29,433 bases of DNA from an uncultured Clostridia bacterium (GTDB lineage Bacteria > Bacillota > Clostridia > TANB77 > CAG-508): assembly GCA_934121925.1 (NCBI GenBank), contig CAKOVK010000020.1, positions 1-29,433 on the forward strand. Reading direction: 5' to 3'. A program made the translations under genes and the position numbers. A model generated the notes under the pieces. That model searched no databases, was not told where the DNA came from, and was given only the letters and a program-made list of their open reading frames with translations. Positions within the stretch are counted from its first letter, which is position 1, and each line of letters starts with the position of its first letter. Positions 9,318 through 16,808 of this stretch are shown one piece after another.

Positions 9318-10346
9318 ATGGAAGAAAAAATTTTAAAAGAAATGCCAAAAGCAGTTTTGCATATACATTTAGATGGTTCATTAAGACCAAGTACGGTATA
9401 TAATTGGCTAAAAGAAAAAGGAAAAGATATTACTTTAGAGCAAGTACAAAAAGCTTTAATGGTAAACAAAGATTGCAGAGATTTAAATGAATATCTAGAA
9501 AAATTTGATTTACCATTAGAAGTGTTACAAAATGAAGAAAACATAGAACAGGCTACATATGAACTGTTTGAAGACTTAGCAAAACAAAATGTTATTTATG
9601 CAGAGGTAAGGTTTGCACCAAGTTTACATACAAAAGAAGGACTGAAGTATGAACAAATAGTTGAAGCTGCAATAAGAGGAATGAATAAAGCAAAAGAAAA
9701 ATATAACATAGAAGGAGGACTTTTGCTATGCTGTATGAGAGGCGAAGATAATACAATGAGCAATTTAAAAACAGTATCATTAGCAAAGTCATATATGGGA
9801 AAAGGTGTAAGCGGATTAGACTTAGCAGGAGCAGAAGCTTTATATCCAACTTCTGATTATGCTGATGTGTTTAAAGTAGCTAAAGCGAATAATATTCCAT
9901 TTACAATTCATGCAGGAGAAGCAGCAGGAGCAGAAAGTATAAAAAAGGCATTAGAATATGGAACAAAAAGAATTGGACATGGAGTAAGATGTTTAGAAGA
10001 TAATAATGTGGTTGCAGAATTAATAAGAAGAGAAATACCTTTAGAAGTTTGTCCTATAAGTAACCTACAAACAAAGGCGACAGGAGAAAAACATCCAATT
10101 GAAGAATTGTACAAGAAAGGAATTAAAGTAACTATAAACCCAGATAACGATACAGTATCCAACACAAATATAGTAGAGGAATATAAATGGGTTTTAGAAA
10201 ATACCAATTTGACAGTAAAAGACATAATAGAAATGAACAAATATGCAATTAGAGGGGCTTTTATACCTCCAACAAAAAAAGCAAGCCTAATAGCCCAAAT
10301 AGATAAATACAAAAATGCTCCAGAAAAAAATAATAAAATTTTATAG
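9318..10346 (+). CDS. add: Adenosine deaminase
   Basis: 342 residues, the normal length. It hydrolyses adenosine or deoxyadenosine to inosine and ammonia in purine salvage, in the cytoplasm. The zinc-binding HIHLDGS (His15, His17), the HAGEAAGA catalytic segment (His/Glu), GHGVRC and the INPDND metal/catalytic Asp region are all visible, as is CPISNLQT. A sigma-A promoter lies directly upstream and an AGGAG ribosome site precedes the ATG. It is followed by the deacetylase gene, with a hairpin between the two. No frame break. Confidence 0.96.
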   Translation: MEEKILKEMPKAVLHIHLDGSLRPSTVYNWLKEKGKDITLEQVQKALMVNKDCRDLNEYLEKFDLPLEVLQNEENIEQATYELFEDLAKQNVIYAEVRFAPSLHTKEGLKYEQIVEAAIRGMNKAKEKYNIEGGLLLCCMRGEDNTMSNLKTVSLAKSYMGKGVSGLDLAGAEALYPTSDYADVFKVAKANNIPFTIHAGEAAGAESIKKALEYGTKRIGHGVRCLEDNNVVAELIRREIPLEVCPISNLQTKATGEKHPIEELYKKGIKVTINPDNDTVSNTNIVEEYKWVLENTNLTVKDIIEMNKYAIRGAFIPPTKKASLIAQIDKYKNAPEKNNKIL

Positions 10347-10352
10347 AAATTT

Positions 10353-10397
10353 AATAATCCTCCTAAAATAAGCATAATTATTATTAGGAGGATTATT
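10353..10397 (+). promoter_or_regulatory. Hairpin sequestering the ribosome-binding site of the deacetylase gene
   Basis: AATAATCCTCCTA (10353-10365) pairs perfectly with TAGGAGGATTATT (10385-10397) across a 19-nt loop. The 3' arm contains the only ribosome site (AGGAGG) of the next gene, and the 5' arm carries its CCUCC complement just after the adenosine deaminase stop. This could repress translation unless opened by temperature, a ligand or an upstream ribosome. It lacks a proper T tail, so termination is less likely. Confidence 0.65.
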
Positions 10398-10398
10398 T

Positions 10399-11175
10399 AT
10401 GTTTTATGTAACAAATAAAGATAAAATAGTATCAACTATTATTTCGCTAAGCACAGTTTTAGTATTATTCTTAATAGCAACTACTATTAAACAAAACGAT
10501 ATAGGAAATACTATACAAACATCTGCTAGCACAAGTAAAATGTTACCAATATATAGTGTGGATACAGAAGAAAATAAAGTAGCACTTACAATAAACTGTG
10601 CTTGGAATGTAGAAGATATAGATTTAATTTTAGATGTTTTATCTAAAAACCAAGTTAAAGCAACATTCTTTATTGTGGGGGATTGGGCAAGTAAATTTCC
10701 AGATGCAGTCAAAAAAATAAGTGATAGTGGAAATGAAGTAGCAAATCATTCGGAATCACACGCCCATGTAAATAATTTAAACTATGAGAAAAATGTAGAA
10801 CAGATAATAAAGTGTTCGGATAGAATAAATAAAATAACAGGAAAACCAACTACACTGTATCGAGGACCATATGGGGAGTACAATAATACAGTAATAAAGG
10901 CAGCAGAAGATAATAAGCATACAATGATTCAATGGAATATAGACTCTTTAGACTATAAAGGACTTACAGGAGAACAAATGTGGGAAAGAATAGAACCTAA
11001 ACTAGCTAAGGGCAGTATTATATTAATGCATAATGGAACAGAAAATACTGCATTAAGTTTAGATATTATAATAAATAATATAAAGGAAAAAGGGTATGAC
11101 TTGGTTACAGTATCGGAATTGATTTATAAAGATAACTATACTATTGATAACAATGGAGTACAACACAAAAAATAA
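10399..11175 (+). CDS. NodB-like polysaccharide deacetylase family protein with altered motif 1
   Basis: 258 residues; an N-terminal hydrophobic anchor (about residues 10-30) is followed by a NodB domain. Motif 2 (NHSESH, metal-binding histidines), motif 3 (YRGPYGEYN), motif 4 (WNIDSLDYKG) and motif 5 (ILMHNG) are present. Motif 1, normally TFDD or TFDxxW with a catalytic Asp, reads TINCAWN, with Asn66 in the Asp position. The enzyme may therefore be weak or inactive or use another base; a TINCAW subfamily may exist in Clostridia, but I cannot verify this. The likely substrate is peptidoglycan or another envelope glycan outside the membrane. Translation may be limited by the hairpin at 10353-10397. 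Confidence 0.85.
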   Translation: MFYVTNKDKIVSTIISLSTVLVLFLIATTIKQNDIGNTIQTSASTSKMLPIYSVDTEENKVALTINCAWNVEDIDLILDVLSKNQVKATFFIVGDWASKFPDAVKKISDSGNEVANHSESHAHVNNLNYEKNVEQIIKCSDRINKITGKPTTLYRGPYGEYNNTVIKAAEDNKHTMIQWNIDSLDYKGLTGEQMWERIEPKLAKGSIILMHNGTENTALSLDIIINNIKEKGYDLVTVSELIYKDNYTIDNNGVQHKK

Positions 11176-11177
11176 AT

Positions 11178-11206
11178 TTGAATTTTATGTAAAATAATGA
11201 TATAAT
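11178..11206 (+). promoter_or_regulatory. Sigma-A-type promoter for the unknown gene at 11242
   Basis: TTGAAT (11178-11183), 17-base spacer, TATAAT (11201-11206), starting two bases after the deacetylase stop codon. Confidence 0.7.
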
Positions 11207-11241
11207 TAAATAGCCTAATAATTAAAGAGGAGGAAGTCAAA

Positions 11242-11742
11242 ATGACAGAAACCGAAAGGCAAATAATTGCTCTAACAAAAATTAGATTATCGGCACATAG
11301 TGAATTTAATCTAAAAGAATTTAAGAACAATTCATTAGTAAGGGCGGAGACTAATTGTTTTGCACTTGCAATAGGCAGTACATATCCTTACAGTGAAATG
11401 TATCGGCTAGGTACGATTTCTGGATTAAGAGCAGAAAACCAAGAAATTTCCTCAATTGAGGAAATGAAGGAGTTCTTCTTAGGAGATATGAAAACTCTAG
11501 ATTTAAAAGTTGCTGAATCTTCAGAAGAAGAAACTTTAAGTGATAATCAGTACAAAATCGCATTGTTTGCAAAAATATATGCGAATGATAAAATATGTGA
11601 TTATCATTTTATAAGACTCATTGATAACAAATGGGTCGAAAAACGTCTCGGGTTCTCACCAAGAACACTAGACGGAACTTTAAAGGAACTTTATAACTAC
11701 TGGCCTTGGAATTTCGTTGGGGTATATAAAGTTACTATGTAA
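11242..11742 (+). CDS. Unknown protein, possibly of papain-like (Cys-His) fold; compositionally atypical
   Basis: 166 residues with no motif I can assign firmly. NCFALAIG (Cys39) followed later by DYHFIRL (His122) and a WVEK segment resembles the Cys...DYHF/Y...W layout of some papain-like or NlpC-like domains often linked to phage or toxin proteins, but this is only a resemblance. It stands alone, with its own promoter (11178-11206), an AGAGGAGG ribosome site and a terminator. Codon use differs from its neighbours (CTC GGG TTC, GCG GAG), and it holds the only in-frame CGG in the window that does not coincide with a frame break (codon 55, 11404-11406). If CGG triggered a +1 shift here, translation would end at once on TAG. 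Recent transfer would explain both features. Confidence 0.7.
   Translation: MTETERQIIALTKIRLSAHSEFNLKEFKNNSLVRAETNCFALAIGSTYPYSEMYRLGTISGLRAENQEISSIEEMKEFFLGDMKTLDLKVAESSEEETLSDNQYKIALFAKIYANDKICDYHFIRLIDNKWVEKRLGFSPRTLDGTLKELYNYWPWNFVGVYKVTM
11404..11406 (+). other. The only non-shifting in-frame CGG codon in the window
   Basis: TAT CGG CTA in the unknown gene, followed by C rather than A or T. Normal triplet reading keeps a 166-residue frame; reading CGGC as one unit gives an immediate TAG. It is a natural contrast to the 12 CGGA/CGGT sites. Confidence 0.75.
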
Positions 11743-11747
11743 AGGAA

Positions 11748-11780
11748 AGAGATAAAGTGTAAAAGCTTTATCTCTTTTTC
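11748..11780 (+). terminator. Rho-independent terminator after the unknown gene
   Basis: AGAGATAAAG (11748-11757) pairs perfectly with CTTTATCTCT (11766-11775), followed by a short T run. Confidence 0.88.
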
Positions 11781-11877
11781 CGCATATTAGAAAAAAGAAA
11801 AATATAGTAAAGCTTTTTGGAATATTTATCTTGTCCATGAATAAAATTTATTAATAGTTTACAAAGGAGAGGTAAAT

Positions 11878-14528
11878 ATGTGGTATACAATGCCTTTAGG
11901 TGAAGTCCTAAAGAAATTAAGAAGTGATTTAAATACAGGATTAAGGGAAGAACAAGTAGAAGACATAAGAAAAATATATGGAGAAAACAAATTATCAGAA
12001 AAAAAGAAAGAAAGCATAATAATAAAATTTTTTAAACAATTTAATGACTTTATGATAATAATTCTTATAGTAGCTTCAATTATATCTGCTGTTATGTCAT
12101 ATGTTGAAGAAAAAAATGATTATTTAGATTCAGTAATAATAATACTTATAGTAGTTGTAAATGCAATAATGGGTGTAGTACAAGAAGCAAAAGCAGAAAA
12201 GTCGTTAGAGGCCTTAAAAAAGATGTCTGCACCAACGGCAAAAGTAAAAAGAAATGGTGTTGTAAAAACAGTGCAAAGTACGGAACTTGTTCCAGGAGAT
12301 TATATAATAATAGAAGCAGGAAGCTATATTCCAGCAGACAGTAGACTTATAAAAGCATACAACTTAAAAGTCGAAGAATCATCTTTAACAGGGGAAACAG
12401 TTCCGGTTTTAAAAGATGAAAAAGCAATATTAAAAGAAAATACACCAATTGGAGATATACTAAATATGGTATGGGGAGCTACAATAGCTGTATCTCGGAC
12501 ATGCAGAAGCAATAGTAACAAATGTAGGGATGGACACTAAAGTTGGTAAAATTGCTACAATGATACTTTCAGATGAATCTCCAGAAACTCCATTGCAAAA
12601 GAAATTACGGAGAGGTTGGAAAAAAATTAGGATTAGCTGCATTAGGAATATGTTTTCTAATATTTATAATAGGCTTATTCAAGAGAATACCAGTAAATGA
12701 AATGTTCATGACATCTGTAGGACTTGCAGTTGCAGCAATACCAGAGGGACTTCCAGCAATAGTAACAATAATGCTTTCAATAGGTGTTACTAAAATGGCA
12801 AGAAAGAACAGCATTATAAGAAAACTACCAGCAGTAGAAACTTTAGGAAGTAGTACAGTAATATGTTCAGATAAAACGGGAACTTTAACACAAAATAAGA
12901 TGAGTGTAGTAGAAACCTGGGGAATAAGTCAAAAAACAGGAATAGAAGATAAAAGAAATATATTAAAATTAGCATCAATGTGTACAGATTGTAATATTTC
13001 TTCAGAAGAAGGAAAGCTAATTGCTATAGGTGAACCTACAGAAACAGCAATAGTAAATGCAGCATTAGAAATTGGAGAAAATAAAGAAGAAATTTATAGA
13101 GTAGAAAAGAGAGTAAACGATATACCATTTGATTCTGAACGAAAGCTAATGACAACAATACATAAAATAAACAATAGATATAGAATAATAACAAAAGGAG
13201 CTCCAGATGTATTATTACAAAAATGTACAAAGATATGTGTAAATGGTAAAGTAAATAGTCTGGATGCAAATAACAGAATGATAATAATAAATAAAAATAG
13301 TAATATGGCACAAAAAGCTTTGAGAGTAATAGCAGTTGCATACTTGGATTTAGAAACTTTACCAAATAAAATAGATAATAACATAGAAAATAATTTGGTA
13401 TTTGTAGGACTTATTGGAATGATAGACCCTCCAAGAAAAGGAGTAAAAGAAGCGGTAAATACTTGTAAAACTGCTGGAATAAAAACTGTAATGATTACAG
13501 GAGACCATATAGCTACAGCAACAGCAATTGCTAAAGATTTAGGAATACTGAAACTAGGCGATAGAGCTATTACAGGGGAAGAACTAGATAAGATATCACA
13601 AACCGAACTAGAAAAAAACATAATGAACTACTCTGTTTTTGCACGAGTATCACCAGAACACAAAGTAAGAATAGTAAAAGCTTTTCAAAAATCACGGAAA
13701 TGTAGTTGCTATGACAGGAGACCGGAGTAAATGATGCTCCTGCATTAAAAAATGCAGATATAGGAGTAGCAATGGGAAAACGGAGGAACAGATGTAGCAA
13801 AAAATGCTTCTGATATGATACTTGCAGATGATAACTTTGTAACTATTATAGAGGCAGTAAAAACGGGAAGGCACATATATGAGAACATAAAAAAAGCAAT
13901 ACATTTCCTACTAGCAACAAATATAGGAGAAATAGTAGCTATATTTATGGGACTCGTATTAGGATTAGAAAGCCCACTACTTGCAATACAACTATTATGG
14001 ATAAACTTAGTAACAGACTCTTTCCCAGCAATAGCCTTAGGCTTAGAACCAATTGACAAGGATATAATGAAAAAGAAACCTATAGATTCTAAAAAAAGCA
14101 TTTTTGCAGATGGATTATGGGGAAAAATATTTGTTGAGGGAACTATGATAGGAATGTTAACATTATTTGCCTTTAGTTTAGGAAACAAACTATTTGGATT
14201 AGAAGTTGGAAGAACAATGGCCTTTGTATCGCTAAGCATGCTAGAACTAACACATAGCTTTAATGTTAGAAGTGAAGAATCTATATTAAAAATAGGGGTA
14301 TTTAAAAACATTTATTTAGTAGGAGCTTTTGCATTAGGGTTAATATTACAAGTATCTGTAGTAATAATACCACAAATTGCAAGAATATTTGATGTAGTAC
14401 AATTAAATAAAATACAATGGATATATACAATATTAATATCAATATCTCCTATATTTATATTAGAAATCCAAAAGAAAATAAATGAAATAAAGTTTGGAAA
14501 AATTATATATAAAACAGCAATGAAATAA
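11878..14528 (+). CDS. Calcium-transporting P-type ATPase (type IIA) requiring five +1 shifts
   Basis: Restored length is 881 residues, normal for a bacterial SERCA/PMR1-like Ca2+ pump. The order is: cation-ATPase N domain, membrane helices 1-2, actuator domain with SSLTGETVP (TGE about residue 171), PEGLPAIVT helix 4 (Ca2+ site type), phosphorylation motif DKTGTLT (Asp about 331), KGAPDVLL nucleotide-binding motif (about 438), GDGVNDAPALKNAD hinge (about 613) and C-terminal helices. Triplet reading is broken at 12496, 12608, 13695, 13723 and 13781, each time by an extra C before GGA. Skipping them yields VSGHAEAIV, KKLGEVGKKLG, KSGNVVAMTGDGVNDAP and AMGKGGTDVA. It should export Ca2+ at the membrane using ATP. 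If the shifts are not decoded, the gene is a pseudogene with at least three fragments. A GGAGAGG ribosome site supports the start. Confidence 0.9.
12496..12499 (+). other. Putative +1 shift site CGGA (TCT|CGGA|CAT)
   Basis: Extra C at 12496; removal gives VSGHAEAIVTNVGMDT, a conserved actuator-domain stretch of the Ca2+ ATPase. Confidence 0.85.
12608..12611 (+). other. Putative +1 shift site CGGA (TTA|CGGA|GAG)
   Basis: Extra C at 12608; removal gives TPLQKKLGEVGKKLG, the family sequence before membrane helix 3. Confidence 0.85.
13695..13698 (+). other. Putative +1 shift site CGGA (TCA|CGGA|AAT)
   Basis: Extra C at 13695; removal gives FQKSGNVVAMTGDG, leading into the hinge motif. This is the first of three sites within 90 bases. 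Confidence 0.85.
13723..13726 (+). other. Putative +1 shift site CGGA (GAC|CGGA|GTA)
   Basis: Extra C at 13723 inside the invariant TGDGVNDAP motif; the shifted Gly is the middle glycine of that motif. Confidence 0.9.
13781..13784 (+). other. Putative +1 shift site CGGA (AAA|CGGA|GGA)
   Basis: Extra C at 13781; removal gives GVAMGKGGTDVAKNAS, matching the conserved AMGxxGTDVAK region. Confidence 0.85.
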
Positions 14529-14588
14529 TTAAAGAAAAAATCATAAAAAAATCATTTTTGGAAACAATATTTTCAAAGGTGGTTTTTT

Positions 14589-15297
14589 ATGTTAAAAATA
14601 TTAAAAAATAGAAAAAGAAAAGATATTATATTAATAGTAATTTTAATAATTTCTACAATACTATATTTATCATATAATATATTTTTTAGAGAAGATTCCA
14701 ACTCATCATATGCACTTTCTAAATATGGCTCAAGAAGTGACGAGGTAAGACAAATACAAACAAAATTAAAAAGATGGGGATATTATAATGGAAGTGTAGA
14801 TGGAATATATGGTTCGCAAACTCTCTCTGCAGTTAAGTGGTTTCAGTCTAAAAATGGACTAACAGTTGATCGGAATAGCAGGACCTAAAACACTTGCTGC
14901 AATGGGAATATATTCTTCAAGTAATTCGAACACAACAACAAATTCTAGTTCAGACTTAAACCTACTTTCACATTTAGTATATGCAGAAGCAAGAGGAGAG
15001 CCTTATTCTGGACAAGTAGCAGTAGCCTCAGTTGTACTAAACAGAGTAAAAAATTCATCATTTCCAAACACAGTTGCAGGTGTAATATATGAAAGAGGAG
15101 CTTTTTCAGTTGTAAGTGATGGACAAATAAATTTAACTCCAAATGAAACTGCGAAAAAAGCAGCACAAGATGCTATAAATGGGTGGGACCCATCATATGG
15201 AGCAATATATTATTTTAATCCAAACACAGCAACAAGTGCATGGATTTGGTCAAGACCTGTAACTGTCGTAATAGGAAATCATAGATTCTGCAAATAA
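14589..15297 (+). CDS. sleB: SleB-like spore cortex-lytic enzyme, one +1 shift
   Basis: Restored length is 235 residues. An N-terminal membrane segment (about residues 12-32) precedes a PG_binding_1 domain (SDEVRQIQTKLKRWGYYNG, DGIYGSQT, VDGIAGPKT). The Hydrolase_2 catalytic domain follows, from LLSHLVYAEARGEPY (catalytic Glu) to WSRPVTVVIGNHRFCK. SleB is a lytic transglycosylase that opens the muramic-lactam-containing cortex at germination. Triplet reading stops after VDRNSRT at 14888; skipping C14871 restores VDGIAGPKT and joins the two domains. The catalytic half has no ribosome site of its own. The AAAGGTGG ribosome site fits the ATG at 14589. The gene lies 60 bases after the Ca2+ ATPase, consistent with a spore-linked calcium role (inference). 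Confidence 0.92.
14871..14874 (+). other. Putative +1 shift site CGGA (GAT|CGGA|ATA)
   Basis: Extra C at 14871 within VDGIAGPKT of the SleB peptidoglycan-binding domain, before the whole catalytic domain. Confidence 0.88.
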
Positions 15298-15300
15298 ATC

Positions 15301-15410
15301 GGAATATATTTAATGGGTGTGTGAGGTTGGAGATGGGATTTATTGCAAATGTTGTAGGGGCAGGCCCTGTGCCTGCCTGAAATACCTCACACATCCATTA
15401 AACAAATTCC
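15301..15410. repeat. Palindromic element with 27-bp terminal inverted repeats, enclosing a REP-like unit
   Basis: GGAATATATTTAATGGGTGT and the next seven bases (15301-15327) match the reverse complement of 15384-15410 with a few mismatches. The middle carries the REP-like unit at 15354-15382. It lies between sleB and yqeG and has no ORF. The shape fits a MITE-like or bidirectional hairpin element; a terminator role for sleB is also possible, but there is no T run. Confidence 0.6.
15354..15382 (+). repeat. REP-like palindromic repeat, copy 2
   Basis: GTAGGGGCAGGCCCTGTGCC and the following bases: near copy of 8504-8532. GGCAGGC pairs with GCCTGCC around CCTGT, and this copy forms the better hairpin. 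Confidence 0.65.
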
Positions 15411-15421
15411 AATTTATCCAA

Positions 15422-15450
15422 TTGACTTTTTTATAATATATTGATAATAT
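15422..15450 (+). promoter_or_regulatory. Possible sigma-A promoter for yqeG
   Basis: TTGACT at 15422-15427 with -10 candidates GATAAT (15443-15448, 15-base spacing) or TAATAT (15445-15450, 17-base spacing). It lies just after the palindromic element. Confidence 0.45.
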
Positions 15451-15472
15451 ATAAACATAATTGGAGGAGCAA

Positions 15473-15983
15473 ATGATATTATATCCAGATACATACATAA
15501 CAAATGTAAAAGATATTACAATAGAACTATTAAATAAAAACAATATTAAAGGATTGTTATTAGATGTTGATAATACATTAATAGATTTTAATTTAAAGAT
15601 ACTAGAAGGTTCTAAAGATTGGATAAATACTTTAAAAGAAAATGATTTTAGATTATGCATATTATCAAATACTAATAAAATAGAAAAAGTAAAAATGGTT
15701 GCAAAGGAATTGAATATACCATATATAAACTTTGCAAAAAAGCCATTTAAAAAAGGATTTAAAAAAGGTGCAGAATTATTAAAACTACAACCAAATCAAA
15801 TTGCTGTTGTAGGCGATCAAATAATGACTGATGTACTTCGGTGGCAATAGAATGGGAATGGTTACAATTCTTACTAAGCCATTAGGAGAAAAAGACATAT
15901 TTATTACAAGAGTAAAAAGACCATTAGAAAATTTAATAATAAAAAGATATTTACAAAAGGTAAAAAAAGAAAGTGAGAGATAA
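15473..15983 (+). CDS. yqeG: YqeG-family HAD phosphatase, one +1 shift
   Basis: Restored length is 169 residues, the usual YqeG size. HAD motif I LLLDVDNTL (nucleophile and acid Asp), motif II in CILSNTNK, the Lys in the KKPFKKG segment, and motif III VVGDQIMTDVLGGNRMGM are all present only after skipping C15839 (CTT|CGGT|GGC). Triplet reading stops at 15850 after TDVLRWQ. YqeG members are phosphatases of the phosphatidylglycerophosphate-phosphatase type or act near ribosome assembly; the substrate here is uncertain. GGAGG at 15463-15467 supports ATG 15473 over the TTG at 15461. The prepilin-peptidase gene starts two bases after the stop, so the restored stop also gives a neat operon junction. 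Confidence 0.92.
15839..15842 (+). other. Putative +1 shift site CGGT (CTT|CGGT|GGC)
   Basis: Extra C at 15839 within the invariant TDVLGGNR motif of YqeG. Removal also moves the stop to just before the next gene. Confidence 0.9.
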
Positions 15984-15985
15984 AA

Positions 15986-16732
15986 ATGTACTTTAATGAT
16001 ATACATATATTATACTATGTTGCTTTTGCAATGATAGGAGGACTTATAGGTCAATTTGTTGATTATTGCAATCAATGCTTTTTAAAAGAAGAAAAAATTT
16101 TTTCTAAAAGTAGCTTTTTAAAATACAAAAGAATAATGATTCCTAATTATTTATTAATACTTATTACAGCAGTTGGGTATATAGCCTTAGTTTATAAGTT
16201 TGGAATACAAAATGATATACTTCAAAACTTAGATTTAATAAAATATATATTATTATTACCAATGTTAGAATGTGCATTTGTTGTAGACTTAAAAGAACAA
16301 ATAATTCCAAACAGATTGAATTTACTTATGTTTGAAATAGGACTAGTGATTTTATTTTTACACGGATTCACAAATATTAACATCTCATTAAATATGTTAC
16401 TTGGAATGGTTGCGGGAACAGGAATTTTTATGCTCATTACACTATTAGGAGGTATGATTGCAGGAAAAGAAGCAATGGGAATGGGAGATGTAAAATTGAT
16501 GGGAGCACTTGGATTATATTTTGGATTGCAAAATATAATTGTTGTATCGGTGTTATCTTTTCTAATAGGAGCAATAATAAGTGTTATATACATGCTAATA
16601 AAAAGAAAAAATGCAAATACATATATACCTTTTGGACCATTTATTGTTGTATCTTCAATAATAACTATTTTCATACCATTTAGCATATTATTTACAATTT
16701 TAATGAAGATTTTTACACTAGGAATGTATTAA
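15986..16732 (+). CDS. Prepilin peptidase (type IV leader peptidase, A24 family)
   Basis: 248 residues, almost entirely hydrophobic. The two catalytic aspartates of A24 peptidases are visible in VVDLKEQIIPNRLN (about residue 102) and GMGDVKLMGALG (about residue 169). The N-terminal region is short and lacks the paired CxxC motifs of the bifunctional methylase form, so it probably only cleaves. It acts in the membrane, removing the leader of prepilin-like proteins. The pilin-like protein at 17959 is a likely substrate (inference from proximity). It follows yqeG by two bases. Confidence 0.88.
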   Translation: MYFNDIHILYYVAFAMIGGLIGQFVDYCNQCFLKEEKIFSKSSFLKYKRIMIPNYLLILITAVGYIALVYKFGIQNDILQNLDLIKYILLLPMLECAFVVDLKEQIIPNRLNLLMFEIGLVILFLHGFTNINISLNMLLGMVAGTGIFMLITLLGGMIAGKEAMGMGDVKLMGALGLYFGLQNIIVVSVLSFLIGAIISVIYMLIKRKNANTYIPFGPFIVVSSIITIFIPFSILFTILMKIFTLGMY

Positions 16733-16808
16733 AACATTAAATTCTTTGAAAAATTAAGAATGTAAAATACAAAACTTGTATTGCAAATTTTGAAAGGGGT
16801 GTTTGTTT

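Noticed and set aside
13778..13790. Reading the last ATPase site as a two-base insertion giving MGKTGTDVA
   Set aside because: The bases available do not spell AAA ACA GGA without inserting another A, and the frame change is +1; one extra C giving MGKGGTDVA is the simpler fit.
13815..14528. The last ATPase fragment as an independent membrane protein
   Set aside because: It begins inside the P domain just after GTDVAKNAS, and no start signal is visible; it is the C-terminal part of the pump.
14866..15297. The SleB catalytic half as a separate gene starting at 14866
   Set aside because: No ribosome site, the start falls inside the binding domain and the corrected frame gives a normal full-length SleB.
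15461..15463. TTG at 15461 as start of yqeG
   Set aside because: The GGAGG overlaps it; the ATG at 15473 has ideal spacing.
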